NCBI RefSeq assembly: GCF_005221385.1
Contig: NZ_CP039903.1
Location: forward strand, 2,795,001-2,859,000
DNA: 64,000 bases
Origin: Agrobacterium tumefaciens
Lineage (GTDB): Bacteria; Pseudomonadota; Alphaproteobacteria; Rhizobiales; Rhizobiaceae
Direction of reading: 5' to 3'
Positions 52,636 to 61,783 of the stretch are shown here, in pieces (the first letter of the stretch is position 1; every line of letters starts with the position of its first letter). The notes under the pieces are model-generated. The model ran no database searches, was not told where the DNA came from, and saw only the letters and a list, made by a program, of their open reading frames with translations. Made by a program: the position numbers and the translations under genes.

Positions 52636-52655
52636 CGATATATATCGTATGATAT
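52636..52655. promoter_or_regulatory. Candidate operator of the MarR gene
   Basis: Two overlapping inverted repeats: cgatatatatcg (52636-52647, perfect 12-base palindrome) and atatc-gtat-gatat (52642-52655). They lie about 53-72 bases upstream of the marR start codon, near where a promoter is expected. Assignment to this regulator is inference. Confidence 0.4.
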
Positions 52656-52680
52656 GTTTACGCCAGCCCGGAATCCGGAA

Positions 52681-52850
52681 CAAAATAAAACCGCCATGGC
52701 CGGGAGGGATCGGCCATGGCGGTCATATTGGAGGACAAAGGCCCGGAGAGGGGGAAAGGCCTTTGTCCGGTCTGACGCGGCGGGGGACGAGCCAGCTATC
52801 AGACTACGGCGTGATCAGGCGCCGTCCCTTATGAAATGTGTCTCCAAATA
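52681..52850 (-). ncRNA. Small RNA between polA and marR, alpha-r7-like
   Basis: Reading the minus strand, three hairpins follow: acggcg/cgccgt (52820-52825, 52806-52811), ggacaaaggcc/ggcctttgtcc (52758-52768, 52733-52743), and a 12-bp perfect stem, ccgccatggccg/cggccatggcgg (52711-52722, 52691-52702), followed by the U-rich end ttttattttg. Its loops are CU-rich (ccctctcc and atccctcc), so they could bind ribosome sites. In S. meliloti Smr7C (alpha-r7) lies between polA and a marR gene. Family name is inferred from recall of this context. The 5' end is a guess. Confidence 0.65.
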
Positions 52851-52998
52851 CGGCTTTTCAAGGGAGGAGCTGATTACAAATCGGTAACGTTCGGGTGAAT
52901 TCTCAGCGCTTTTTGGGCGGCCTCGTTTCCAGTGCTTTGCGGTGTGTTGTGCGAAGTTTCGGTGGACGCCAAAACGGCCCCGCGCTATCCATATCGCC

Positions 52999-55998
52999 AT
53001 GAAAAAAGGCGATCATCTCTTCCTCGTTGACGGTTCCGGTTTCATTTTCCGGGCCTTCCATGCCATTCCGCCGCTGAACCGCAAGTCGGACGGGCTGCCG
53101 GTCAACGCCGTCTCCGGCTTCTGCAACATGTTGTGGAAGCTCCTGAAGGATGCGCGCAATACCGATGTCGGCGTGACGCCCACACATTTTGCGGTGATTT
53201 TTGATTATTCGTCGAAAACATTCCGCAACGAGCTTTACGATCTCTACAAAGCCAATCGCACCGCGCCGCCGGAAGATCTGGTTCCGCAATTCGGACTGAT
53301 CCGCGAGGCGACGCGCGCCTTCAACCTTCCCTGCATCGAGACCGAAGGTTTCGAGGCGGATGACATCATCGCCACCTATGCCCGCCAGGCGGAGGCGATT
53401 GGCGCCGACGTCACGATCATCTCTTCCGACAAGGATCTGATGCAGCTCGTCACGGCCAATGTGCATATGTACGATGCCATGAAGGACAAGCAGATCGGCG
53501 TCCCTGACGTCATCGAAAAATGGGGCGTCGGTCCGGAAAAGATGATCGACCTGCAGGCGATGACCGGCGATTCCACCGACAATGTCCCGGGCATTCCCGG
53601 CATCGGGCCGAAGACGGCGGCGCAATTGCTGGAGGAATATGGTGATCTCGATACGCTGCTGGCGCGGGCGGGCGAAATCAAGCAGCAGAAGCGTCGGGAA
53701 AACATCATCGCCAATGCCGATCTTGCCCGTCTTTCCAGACAGCTCGTGGCGCTCAGAACCGATGTGCCGCTGGAGCAATCTCTTGAGGCGTTGGTGCTCG
53801 AACCGCAGAACGGCCCGAAGCTCATCGCTTTCCTGAAGGCGATGGAATTCACGACGCTGACCCGTCGCGTCGCCGAAGCGACCGACAGCGACGCCTCTGC
53901 TATCGACCCCGCCAATGTGCCGGTGCAGTGGGGGGCGGATGCCCATGGCCCCGATCTCGATGCGCCCGCTTCGGCAGTCGCCATTGGTGACGTGGCCGCC
54001 GGCGCAACTGCCGCCTCGGCTTCGCCCTCTGCTGCGGCGAGAAAGCTGACCGGGGAAGGCAGCGCACCTGCCGATCTCGCCGCCGCGCGCCAGGCGCTTT
54101 TTTCAGCCGCCAAGATCGATACGACCGCTTATACGACGATCAGAGACCTTGCAGAACTGGACCGCTGGATTGCTGCAGCCCGTGAGACCGGCGTCGTCGC
54201 CTTCGACACGGAAACGACTTCGCTTGATCCGATGCAGGCGGAACTTGTCGGTTTTTCGCTTGCCATTGCCGATAATGGCAAGGACGCCTCGGGCACCGAT
54301 ATCCGCGCTGCCTATGTTCCCTTGACGCACAAGACCGGCTCAGGCGGCGATCTTTTCAGCGATGGTATAAAGCTTGCCGAAGGGCAGGTACCGTTTGCCG
54401 AAGCGCTGGCGCGTTTGAAAAACCTCCTCGAGGACCCTGCGGTTCTGAAAGTCGCCCAGAACCTCAAATATGACTATCTGCTGATGAAACGCCACGGCGT
54501 CGTCATGCAGAGCTTCGACGATACCATGCTGATTTCTTATGTTCTGGAGGCTGGCAAGGCCACGCATGGCATGGATTCGCTGTCTGAACGCTGGCTGGGC
54601 CACACGCCGATCGCTTACAAGGACGTGGCGGGATCGGGCAAGTCGAGCGTCACCTTCGATTTCGTCGACATAGACAAGGCGACGGCTTACGCTGGGGAAG
54701 ACGCGGATGTCACCCTGCGCCTCTGGATGGCCCTGAAGCCCCGGCTGGCCGCCGAGCGGCTGACCAGCGTCTACGAGCGGTTGGAGCGCCCTCTGGTGCC
54801 GGTTCTGGCACACATGGAAGAACGCGGCATCACCGTTGACCGGCAGATCCTGTCACGTCTCTCCGGCGAACTGGCGCAAAAGGCGGCCGCCTTCGAAGAG
54901 GAAGTCTACCAGCTGGCGGGTGAGCGTTTCAACATCGGCTCGCCAAAGCAGCTTGGTGATATTCTGTTTGGCAGGATGGGCTTGCCCGGCGGCTCCAAAA
55001 CCAAGACCGGCCAATGGTCGACATCGGCGCAGGTTCTGGAAGATCTGGCGGCGGAAGGTGCCGAACTGCCACGCAAGATCGTTGACTGGCGGCAGCTGAC
55101 CAAGCTGAAATCGACCTATACGGATGCGCTGCCCGGCTATATCCACCCTGAAACGAAGCGGGTGCATACGTCATACGCGCTTGCCTCCACCACCACGGGC
55201 CGTCTGTCGTCTTCGGAACCGAACCTTCAGAACATTCCGGTGCGCACCGCCGAAGGCCGCAAGATCCGCACGGCCTTCATCTCCACGCCCGGTCACAAGC
55301 TACTGTCCGCCGACTACAGCCAGATCGAGCTGCGGGTGCTCGCTCACGTCGCCGATATTCCGCAACTGCGCAACGCCTTCGAAAACGGCATCGACATTCA
55401 CGCGATGACCGCATCGGAAATGTTCGGCGTGCCGGTGGAAGGCATGCCGTCGGAAGTGCGCCGCCGCGCCAAGGCCATCAATTTCGGCATCATCTACGGT
55501 ATTTCTGCTTTCGGTCTCGCCAACCAGCTGAGCATCGCCCGCTCGGAAGCCGGTGAATATATCAAGAAATATTTCGAGCGGTTTCCCGGCATTCGCGATT
55601 ACATGGAAGCGACCAAGGCTTTCGCCCGCGAGAATGGCTATGTCGAAACGATTTTCGGCCGCCGCGCTCATTATCCGGAAATCCGCTCTTCCAATCCTTC
55701 GGTGAAAGCCTTCAATGAGCGGGCGGCCATCAATGCTCCGATCCAGGGCTCCGCTGCCGATATCATCCGTCGTGCCATGGTCCGTATCGAGCCGGCGCTG
55801 GAAGCGGAGAAGCTCTCCGCCCGCATGCTTTTGCAAGTACATGACGAACTCATATTCGAGGTCGAAGAAGCGGAAATCGAAAAGACCCTGCCGGTCGTCG
55901 TCTCTGTCATGGAAAACGCGGCCATGCCGGCGATTTCCATGAAGGTGCCGTTGCAGGTGGATGCGCGTGCTGCGGAGAATTGGGACGAGGCGCATTGA
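52999..55998 (+). CDS. polA: DNA polymerase I
   Basis: A 999-residue repair and Okazaki-fragment polymerase. The 5'-3' exonuclease (about 1-300) has FLVDGSGFIFRAFHA and GDSTDNVPGIPGIGPKTA. The 3'-5' proofreading domain (about 380-560) retains FDTETTSLDP, NLKYDYLLM and YAGEDADVT with its acidic residues, so proofreading should be active. The polymerase part has SADYSQIELRVLAH and QVHDELIFEVEEAE. ATG at 52999 gives the family N-terminus. A longer frame upstream was rejected. Confidence 0.96.
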   Translation: MKKGDHLFLVDGSGFIFRAFHAIPPLNRKSDGLPVNAVSGFCNMLWKLLKDARNTDVGVTPTHFAVIFDYSSKTFRNELYDLYKANRTAPPEDLVPQFGLIREATRAFNLPCIETEGFEADDIIATYARQAEAIGADVTIISSDKDLMQLVTANVHMYDAMKDKQIGVPDVIEKWGVGPEKMIDLQAMTGDSTDNVPGIPGIGPKTAAQLLEEYGDLDTLLARAGEIKQQKRRENIIANADLARLSRQLVALRTDVPLEQSLEALVLEPQNGPKLIAFLKAMEFTTLTRRVAEATDSDASAIDPANVPVQWGADAHGPDLDAPASAVAIGDVAAGATAASASPSAAARKLTGEGSAPADLAAARQALFSAAKIDTTAYTTIRDLAELDRWIAAARETGVVAFDTETTSLDPMQAELVGFSLAIADNGKDASGTDIRAAYVPLTHKTGSGGDLFSDGIKLAEGQVPFAEALARLKNLLEDPAVLKVAQNLKYDYLLMKRHGVVMQSFDDTMLISYVLEAGKATHGMDSLSERWLGHTPIAYKDVAGSGKSSVTFDFVDIDKATAYAGEDADVTLRLWMALKPRLAAERLTSVYERLERPLVPVLAHMEERGITVDRQILSRLSGELAQKAAAFEEEVYQLAGERFNIGSPKQLGDILFGRMGLPGGSKTKTGQWSTSAQVLEDLAAEGAELPRKIVDWRQLTKLKSTYTDALPGYIHPETKRVHTSYALASTTTGRLSSSEPNLQNIPVRTAEGRKIRTAFISTPGHKLLSADYSQIELRVLAHVADIPQLRNAFENGIDIHAMTASEMFGVPVEGMPSEVRRRAKAINFGIIYGISAFGLANQLSIARSEAGEYIKKYFERFPGIRDYMEATKAFARENGYVETIFGRRAHYPEIRSSNPSVKAFNERAAINAPIQGSAADIIRRAMVRIEPALEAEKLSARMLLQVHDELIFEVEEAEIEKTLPVVVSVMENAAMPAISMKVPLQVDARAAENWDEAH

Positions 55999-56074
55999 CG
56001 GCTATCTGATAGGCCAATGTCATTGATTTGTTGCGTGCGCAGACTAGGGGGAACCTCTCACAAGGAGTTCCCCG

Positions 56075-56794
56075 ATGCACGCCCCGCTCGTCTCGAAAGA
56101 TCTGGAATATTTCTCCGCCAATAGCCACGATGAACCACCGCGCCATCTCGGTAGCCGTTACAATTTGGATGGCAAATTTCTGCCCGAGCCGGGCAATACG
56201 GTGGTTTGTCATCTCCTCGAGGGGTCGCAGAGCGAAAGCGCGATCATCAAGACGCGCCAGCGCTTCCTGGATATGCCCGAGGCATCGCAGCTTGCCTTCA
56301 CACCGGTTTCCAGCCTGCACATGACGGTATTTCAGGGCATAATAGAATTTCGGCGCGCTCTGCCCTATTGGCCGGAGAACATGCCGCTCGATACGCCGAT
56401 CGACACGATGACGGACTATTATCGCGATCGTCTTTCGGCTTTTCCCGCCCTTCCGGTTTTCAATATGCAGGTGACCGGCCTCATGCCCACAGGGCTGGTG
56501 ATGCAGGGCGTGACCTCGGAAGACGATCGGATCGTTGCGTTGTGGCGCGATGCGTTTGCCGAGGCCTTCGGCTACCGGCATCCCAACCATGAAAGTTATG
56601 AGTTCCATATTACGCTGTCTTACGTCACGCGCTGGTTCGATCCGGAATGCCTGCCGCGCTGGCAGGCGATGCTCGATGAGGAGCTGGAAGAACTGCGTGC
56701 GGCAGCGCCGGTCATCGAGATGCGGCCACCGGCTTTCTGTGAATTCAAGGATATGAACCACTTCAAGGAGCTTGTCGTTTTTGATAGGAGGTGA
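56075..56794 (+). CDS. DUF1868 / 2H phosphoesterase-like protein
   Basis: A 239-residue protein of the 2H phosphoesterase superfamily. Two H-x-T motifs, SLHMTVFQG and YEFHITLSY, form the predicted active site for cyclic phosphates or 2',5' bonds. The DUF1868 family has no established substrate. The start lies 76 bases after polA on the same strand with acaaggag before it. Confidence 0.8.
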   Translation: MHAPLVSKDLEYFSANSHDEPPRHLGSRYNLDGKFLPEPGNTVVCHLLEGSQSESAIIKTRQRFLDMPEASQLAFTPVSSLHMTVFQGIIEFRRALPYWPENMPLDTPIDTMTDYYRDRLSAFPALPVFNMQVTGLMPTGLVMQGVTSEDDRIVALWRDAFAEAFGYRHPNHESYEFHITLSYVTRWFDPECLPRWQAMLDEELEELRAAAPVIEMRPPAFCEFKDMNHFKELVVFDRR

Positions 56795-56986
56795 GGCATG
56801 ATTTGCCATGCCTGACGGCAGCCCGTTGCACCAATTCCGCTGAATCGGAAAAAATGCGCGTCAGGGCTGGTCAAAGCCCGTTTGGGCATGTATAAGCGCG
56901 CCAAATTTCCGATATCGAGACACCCGACATTCGGCCTTTGGTTCTGGCCGGTTCCGTTGTTTCGCCGCTAAAGTGGAGTAACAAAA

Positions 56987-57172
56987 ATGGCTGTACCAAA
57001 AAGAAAAACAAGCCCGTCCAAGCGCGGTATGCGCCGCTCGGCTGACGGTCTCAAGTCTGCAACCTACGTTGAAGACAAGAACTCCGGCGAACTGCGCCGC
57101 CCGCACCATATCGATCTGAAGACCGGTATGTATCGTGGCCGTCAGGTTCTGACGCCGAAGGAAAGCGCATAA
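56987..57172 (+). CDS. rpmF: 50S ribosomal protein L32
   Basis: A 61-residue ribosomal protein beginning [22 protein letters not shown] and ending [11 protein letters not shown]. No zinc CxxC motifs occur (alternative C-minus form). A weak ribosome site ggagtaac precedes the ATG. Terminator at 57199. Confidence 0.97.
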   Translation: MAVPKRKTSPSKRGMRRSADGLKSATYVEDKNSGELRRPHHIDLKTGMYRGRQVLTPKESA

Positions 57173-57198
57173 GCTTTTCTGAAGTCTTATTTGCAAAA

Positions 57199-57223
57199 AA
57201 CCGGCCCTCGTGGCCGGTTTTTT
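57199..57223 (+). terminator. Terminator after rpmF
   Basis: Stem aaccggcc (57199-57206) and ggccggtt (57212-57219), then ttttt, 27 bases after the rpmF stop. Confidence 0.85.
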
Positions 57224-57332
57224 GTTTTCTGAAGGGGGCGTCCGTCAAAGGCGGGTCACTTGGAAAATAAGATAACACCTCCTACACTCTCTGTGGGAGT
57301 TGGCGGGAGCCTGATGTGGGAGAGGAGCTTCG

Positions 57333-59159
57333 GTGAAATATCGCTGGATTTTGCTGATATTTCTCAGCCTCGGCCTCGGTTATGGCGCCGTGACAAGGGG
57401 CGGCGGCATCATCGCGGAAAGCTATTTCGGCGAAGTCTCCGATCAGGGGCGCACCACTCTGCGTTTGGCCGTCTCGGCCCTCGGCGGGCTTTTGAGCCGT
57501 TACGAGCCGCTGCCGGCCCTGATTGCCGACCACGACGACATTGAGGAACTGGTCGCGCATCCGAAGGACGAGGCCTTGCGCCAGCGTGCCAATGTCTATC
57601 TAAAATCCATCAACACCCTGCTGGAATCCTCCGATATCTACATCATCACGCTGGACGGCGAGACCGTCGCGGCCAGCAATTATGATGGACCGACCAGCTT
57701 CGTCGGCGAGAATTTCAGCTATCGTCCCTATTTTCAGGATGCGGCAAAAGGCTTGCAGTCGCGCTTCTTCGCGCTTGGCACCACCTCTCACAAGCGTGGC
57801 TATTATTTTTCCGCTCCCATTCTCTTTAATGAGGAGATCAAGGGCGTCATTGTCTTCAAGGTGGATATCGAAGGCATCGAGGCCTCCTTCGGTGATGGCG
57901 AGAACCGCATTCTGGTGTCGGATCCCGAAGGCATCATATTCATGACCGGAACGCCGCAGTGGCTCTATTCCGGCCTGATGCCGTTGACGCCCGAAAGGTT
58001 GGCGCGCACGGAGGCCTCCCGTCGTTATGCCAATGCCACGCTGAAGGAGCTGCCGGTAAAAAACGGCAATTTCGGCTCCCATCAACTGATGACGATCACC
58101 CAGAATGACGGCGAGAGGGAATATATGGTCCTGTCGCAGCCGATGCCGGATGCCGGCTGGACCGTCAGCGTGCTGATTGATACGGGTTCAGTCAGGACAC
58201 AGGTCAAGACGGCGATGATTGCGATCATCCTGTGTCTGTGTCTCGCTGGCGCCCTCATCGCCGCCATGCTGCAGCGGCGGCGGCGTCTGCGTGAGCGCCT
58301 GACCCATCAGGCCGAGGCTCAGGCTGAACTGGAGCGCCGGGTAGAGGAGCGCACCGCCGATCTCGCCCGGGTCAACCAGGAGATCAAGCACGAGATTGCC
58401 GAACGCCGCCAGACCGAGAAACAATTGCGCAGGATGCAGAATGATCTGGTGCAGGCGGGTAAGCTTGCCGCACTCGGTCAGATGTCGGCGGCTCTGTCAC
58501 ACGAATTCAACCAGCCGCTTGCCGCCGCCAAGAACTATGCGGAAAACGCCTCGCTTCTGGTGGAGCGCGGACGTCTGGACGACGTGACGGAAAATCTCAG
58601 ACGCATCTCGGGCCTCATCGATCGTATGGCGTCCATCAGCAAACACTTGAGGAATTTCGCCCGCAAGCCCAACGAAAAAATGGCGGCGGTCGGTCTGGAG
58701 GCTGTGCTTCGCGATACGCTGGAAATCGTCGGTGCGCGGCTGAAGGCCGCCAATGCGGTGCTGGATGTCGATCTCGGCCCGGTGCCGCTTGCGGTGAAGG
58801 CCGGCTCAGTGCGGCTGCAGCAGGTTCTCGTCAACGTCATCTCCAATGCTGCCGATGCCGTGGAAGGGCGCGAGGATCGCCGCATTGCCCTGCAGGCTAT
58901 ACAGCATGACCAGACGGTGTCGATCTTCATTCGCGACCGTGGCCCCGGCGTGTCGCCGGCGATTTCGGAACGCATCTTCGATCCCTTCTTCACCACCAAG
59001 GGTGTGGGGCGCGGTCTCGGCCTAGGCCTTTCCATCTCCTACAACATCATCAAGGATTTCGGCGGCCAGTTGCGTGTCCGAAACCATGAAGAGGGCGGGG
59101 CGGAATTCGAGATCGAATTGCCGGCAGCAGCCTGGCGTATGGAGGTGGCCGCCGAATGA
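57333..59159 (+). CDS. DctB-like sensor histidine kinase
   Basis: A 608-residue inner-membrane kinase. One helix near residues 5-22 and another near 288-310 flank a large periplasmic sensor of the double-PAS type (SDIYIITLDGETVAASNYDG and FSAPILFNEEIKGVIVFKVDIEG). The cytoplasmic part has a coiled coil, the H-box SAALSHEFNQPLAAAKNYAENA, then NVISNAADA, DRGPGV and GLGLGLSI for ATP. This H-box type belongs with DctB. The ligand is probably a carboxylate by context. The start is GTG at 57333. It is coupled to the regulator by ATGA. Confidence 0.86.
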   Translation: MKYRWILLIFLSLGLGYGAVTRGGGIIAESYFGEVSDQGRTTLRLAVSALGGLLSRYEPLPALIADHDDIEELVAHPKDEALRQRANVYLKSINTLLESSDIYIITLDGETVAASNYDGPTSFVGENFSYRPYFQDAAKGLQSRFFALGTTSHKRGYYFSAPILFNEEIKGVIVFKVDIEGIEASFGDGENRILVSDPEGIIFMTGTPQWLYSGLMPLTPERLARTEASRRYANATLKELPVKNGNFGSHQLMTITQNDGEREYMVLSQPMPDAGWTVSVLIDTGSVRTQVKTAMIAIILCLCLAGALIAAMLQRRRRLRERLTHQAEAQAELERRVEERTADLARVNQEIKHEIAERRQTEKQLRRMQNDLVQAGKLAALGQMSAALSHEFNQPLAAAKNYAENASLLVERGRLDDVTENLRRISGLIDRMASISKHLRNFARKPNEKMAAVGLEAVLRDTLEIVGARLKAANAVLDVDLGPVPLAVKAGSVRLQQVLVNVISNAADAVEGREDRRIALQAIQHDQTVSIFIRDRGPGVSPAISERIFDPFFTTKGVGRGLGLGLSISYNIIKDFGGQLRVRNHEEGGAEFEIELPAAAWRMEVAAE

Positions 59160-60502
59160 CCATGTCGCGGGTCCTGTTGATCGATGATGAGGAGGAGCTG
59201 CGTTTTTCCACCGCACAGGCGCTGGAGCTTTCCGGTTTCGCCGTCACCATGCTGGCGAGCGCCGAACATGCGCTCGAACTCATCGGTTACAGCTTCGACG
59301 GCGTCGTGGTCAGCGATATCCGCATGCCAGGCATGGATGGCATGACGCTGTTGCAGAAGGTGCGGGAGCTTGACCCGGAAATACCTGTCATCCTCATGAC
59401 CGGACACGGCGATGTGCAGCTGGCGGTCAATGCCATGCGCAATGGGGCCTATGACTTCATCGAAAAGCCGTTCACGCCGCAATATCTCGCCGGCATCATC
59501 AAGAGAGCCAATGACCGGCGGGCGCTGGTGCTGGAAAACCGCCGCCTGAAGGCGGTGGCGGGCAAACATGACGATCTCGAAACGCGTTTGCCCGGCCGAA
59601 CCCAAGTCATGGTCGATCTGCGGTATCGTATCCGCGCCATCGGTGCGACGGACGCCGATACGCTGATCGTCGGCGATACTGGTGCTGGCAAGGAGGTGGT
59701 GGCGCGGGCGCTGCATGATATCAGCGCCAGAGCCAACCGGCCTTTCGTTGCAATCAATTGCGCCGCCCTTCCGCAGACGCTGATCGAAAGTGAACTCTTC
59801 GGCCATGAGGCCGGTGCTTTTCCGGGTGCGCTGCGCCCGCGTTATGGCAAGTTCGAGCACGCTCGTGGCGGCACCATCCTGCTGGATGAAATCGGTTCCA
59901 TGCCGTTCGAATTGCAGGGCCGGTTCCTGCGTGTCTTGCAGGAGCGGGTTATTACCCGTCTTGGCTCCAATGAAACCGTCGAACTCGACGTCCGCTTCAT
60001 CGCCACCAGCAAGGTTGATCTGGAACAGGAAGTTGCCGCAGGCCGGTTCCGCGCCGATCTTCTTTATCGTCTGAATGTCGCGACAATCCTTGTGCCCTCC
60101 CTGTCGCAGCGCAGCGCCGATATACCGCTGCTGTTCCTGCATCTGGTACGGGAGGCTGCCGCCCGTTACGGGCGGGAGGACATGGACGTGCCGCAACAAC
60201 TGCTCTCCGTCGTTTCCCTTCGCGAGTGGCCCGGCAACGTGCGTGAATTGCGCAATGCGGCGGACCGCTTCGTCCTTGGCCTGGAAAGCGATGCTTCCGA
60301 AGCATCACCGTCGTTTCAGGATGATGGCAGGGAAGGGCTTGCCACAAGGGTCGCAGCCTATGAAAAAAGCCTGATTGCGCGCGCGATTGCCGTCCACGGC
60401 GGCAATCTGAAATCCGTCTATGAGAGCCTCGGCATTTCCCGCAAAACGCTTTACGAAAAAATGCAGAAATATGAACTGCACCGGCATATGACAGAGGTGT
60501 GA
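59156..60502 (+). CDS. DctD-like sigma-54-dependent response regulator
   Basis: A 448-residue enhancer-binding protein. The receiver domain has Asp54 as phosphate site (VVSDIRMPGMDG) and Lys104. The AAA+ domain has Walker A GDTGAGKE (173-180) and Walker B GGTILLDEIGS. The surface loop usually reading GAFTGA, which touches sigma-54, reads GAFPGA (220-225). A Fis-type helix-turn-helix ends the protein (NLKSVYESLGISRKTLYEKM). Two palindromes beginning at its stop codon precede tctC. Met3 is an alternative start. A paralog of DctD for tricarboxylates is the favoured view. Confidence 0.87.
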   Translation: MTMSRVLLIDDEEELRFSTAQALELSGFAVTMLASAEHALELIGYSFDGVVVSDIRMPGMDGMTLLQKVRELDPEIPVILMTGHGDVQLAVNAMRNGAYDFIEKPFTPQYLAGIIKRANDRRALVLENRRLKAVAGKHDDLETRLPGRTQVMVDLRYRIRAIGATDADTLIVGDTGAGKEVVARALHDISARANRPFVAINCAALPQTLIESELFGHEAGAFPGALRPRYGKFEHARGGTILLDEIGSMPFELQGRFLRVLQERVITRLGSNETVELDVRFIATSKVDLEQEVAAGRFRADLLYRLNVATILVPSLSQRSADIPLLFLHLVREAAARYGREDMDVPQQLLSVVSLREWPGNVRELRNAADRFVLGLESDASEASPSFQDDGREGLATRVAAYEKSLIARAIAVHGGNLKSVYESLGISRKTLYEKMQKYELHRHMTEV

Positions 60503-60552
60503 TGGGTGGATTTCCACCCACGGATGAACCTCTATGGGTAGAAATCCACCCA
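60503..60552 (+). promoter_or_regulatory. Tandem palindromes, candidate enhancer sites for tctCBA
   Basis: TGGGTGGA-TT-TCCACCCA (60503-60520, perfect) and TGGGTAGA-AA-TCCACCCA (60535-60552, 7 of 8 pairs). Their centres are 32 bases apart, about three helical turns, so two dimers would sit on the same face. They begin at the regulator's stop codon. A weak -24/-12 match, GG at 60619 and GC at 60631 with ten bases between, lies downstream. Binding by the adjacent regulator is inferred. Confidence 0.6.
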
Positions 60553-60699
60553 TTGCCCTTTGTGACGACGATAAAAGCGCATCTCTCGGCAAGACCGCCG
60601 TTGCTGAACGACAATCCCGGATCGCAAATAGCTCACCCCGGCCGCCATAGAGGAGTATGCGCGGCTGAAGTGGCGAACATTTTCATCCGGGAGGAATCG

Positions 60700-61683
60700 A
60701 TGAAAATACTGAAGACAGTCACCGGCCTTGCTGCCGCCGCTGCCGTTTCCCTTTTTGCGCTGTCCGCATCCGCTCAGAACTATCCCGAGCGTAACATCAC
60801 GATGGTCGTGCCCTTTTCTGCCGGTGGCCCGACGGATACGGTTGCGCGCCTTGTCGCCGAATCCATGTCGAAGGATCTTGGCCAGCAGATCATCGTCGAA
60901 AATGTCGGCGGCGCGGGTGGCACGCTCGGCGCTGGCCGCGTTGCGGCGGCGGACCCCGATGGTTACACCGTTCTCTTGCACCATATCGGCATGGCGACCA
61001 GTGCAACGCTCTATCGCAAGCTCGCCTATGACACGACAAACGCTTTCGAATATGTCGGTCTGGTCACCGAAGTGCCGATGACCATTCTGTCGCGCAAGAA
61101 CCTTGAGACCAAGGATTTGAAGGGGCTGATCGACTACGCCAAGGCGAACAAGGATAAAGTCACCGTCGCCAATGCCGGCATCGGCGCCGCCTCGCATCTG
61201 TGCGGCATGCTGTTCATGAGCGCCATCGAGACGCCGCTTGTCACAGTCCCTTACAAAGGCACGGGCCCGGCCATGACCGACCTGCTCGGCGGCCAGGTCG
61301 ATATCATGTGCGACCAGACCACCAACACCACCAAGCAGATCCAGGGTGGAACCGTGAAAGCCTATGCCGTGACTTCGGCCAAGCGGCTCGACGTGCTTCC
61401 GAACGTGCCGACGGTCGCCGAAGAAGGCCTGCCGAAACTCGAGGTTGGCATCTGGCACGGCATCTATACGCCGAAGGGCACACCTGCCGAAATAAACGAA
61501 AAGCTCTCCAAGTCGCTGCAGGTCGCGCTGAAGGACAAAAATGTCGCGGCCCGTTTTGCCGAACTCGGTACCACGCCTTCCCCTGAAAGCGATGCGACGC
61601 CCGCAGCACTCAAGGCCAAGCTTGAAAGCGAAATAGCTCGCTGGAAGCCGGTTATCGAGTCCGCCGGCCAATATGCCGACTGA
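60700..61683 (+). CDS. tctC: Tripartite tricarboxylate transporter, binding protein TctC
   Basis: A 327-residue periplasmic solute receptor of the Bug/TctC family. A signal peptide ends at SASAQ (about residue 23). The family blocks ITMVVPFSAGGPTDTVARL, VENVGGAGGTLGAG, PDGYTVLLHH, VPYKGTGPAMTDLLGGQVDIM and GIYTPKGTP are clear. An optimal ribosome site ggaggaa precedes the ATG. It brings citrate or another carboxylate to the TctAB membrane complex; the ligand is not predictable here. First gene of tctCBA. Confidence 0.9.
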   Translation: MKILKTVTGLAAAAAVSLFALSASAQNYPERNITMVVPFSAGGPTDTVARLVAESMSKDLGQQIIVENVGGAGGTLGAGRVAAADPDGYTVLLHHIGMATSATLYRKLAYDTTNAFEYVGLVTEVPMTILSRKNLETKDLKGLIDYAKANKDKVTVANAGIGAASHLCGMLFMSAIETPLVTVPYKGTGPAMTDLLGGQVDIMCDQTTNTTKQIQGGTVKAYAVTSAKRLDVLPNVPTVAEEGLPKLEVGIWHGIYTPKGTPAEINEKLSKSLQVALKDKNVAARFAELGTTPSPESDATPAALKAKLESEIARWKPVIESAGQYAD

Positions 61684-61783
61684 TGATCAGGAAGTGACCG
61701 GCGGCGTCTCGCCGCCGGTTTCCTGCCGTCATTTTTAACGCGCGGAACGGTATGTCGCCGGCCGCAGTGGAGGGGCATCTTTC

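Noticed and set aside
60588..60604. GG...GC at 60588/60603 as a sigma-54 promoter for tctC
   Set aside because: 13 bases separate GG and GC, whereas sigma-54 promoters need 10.
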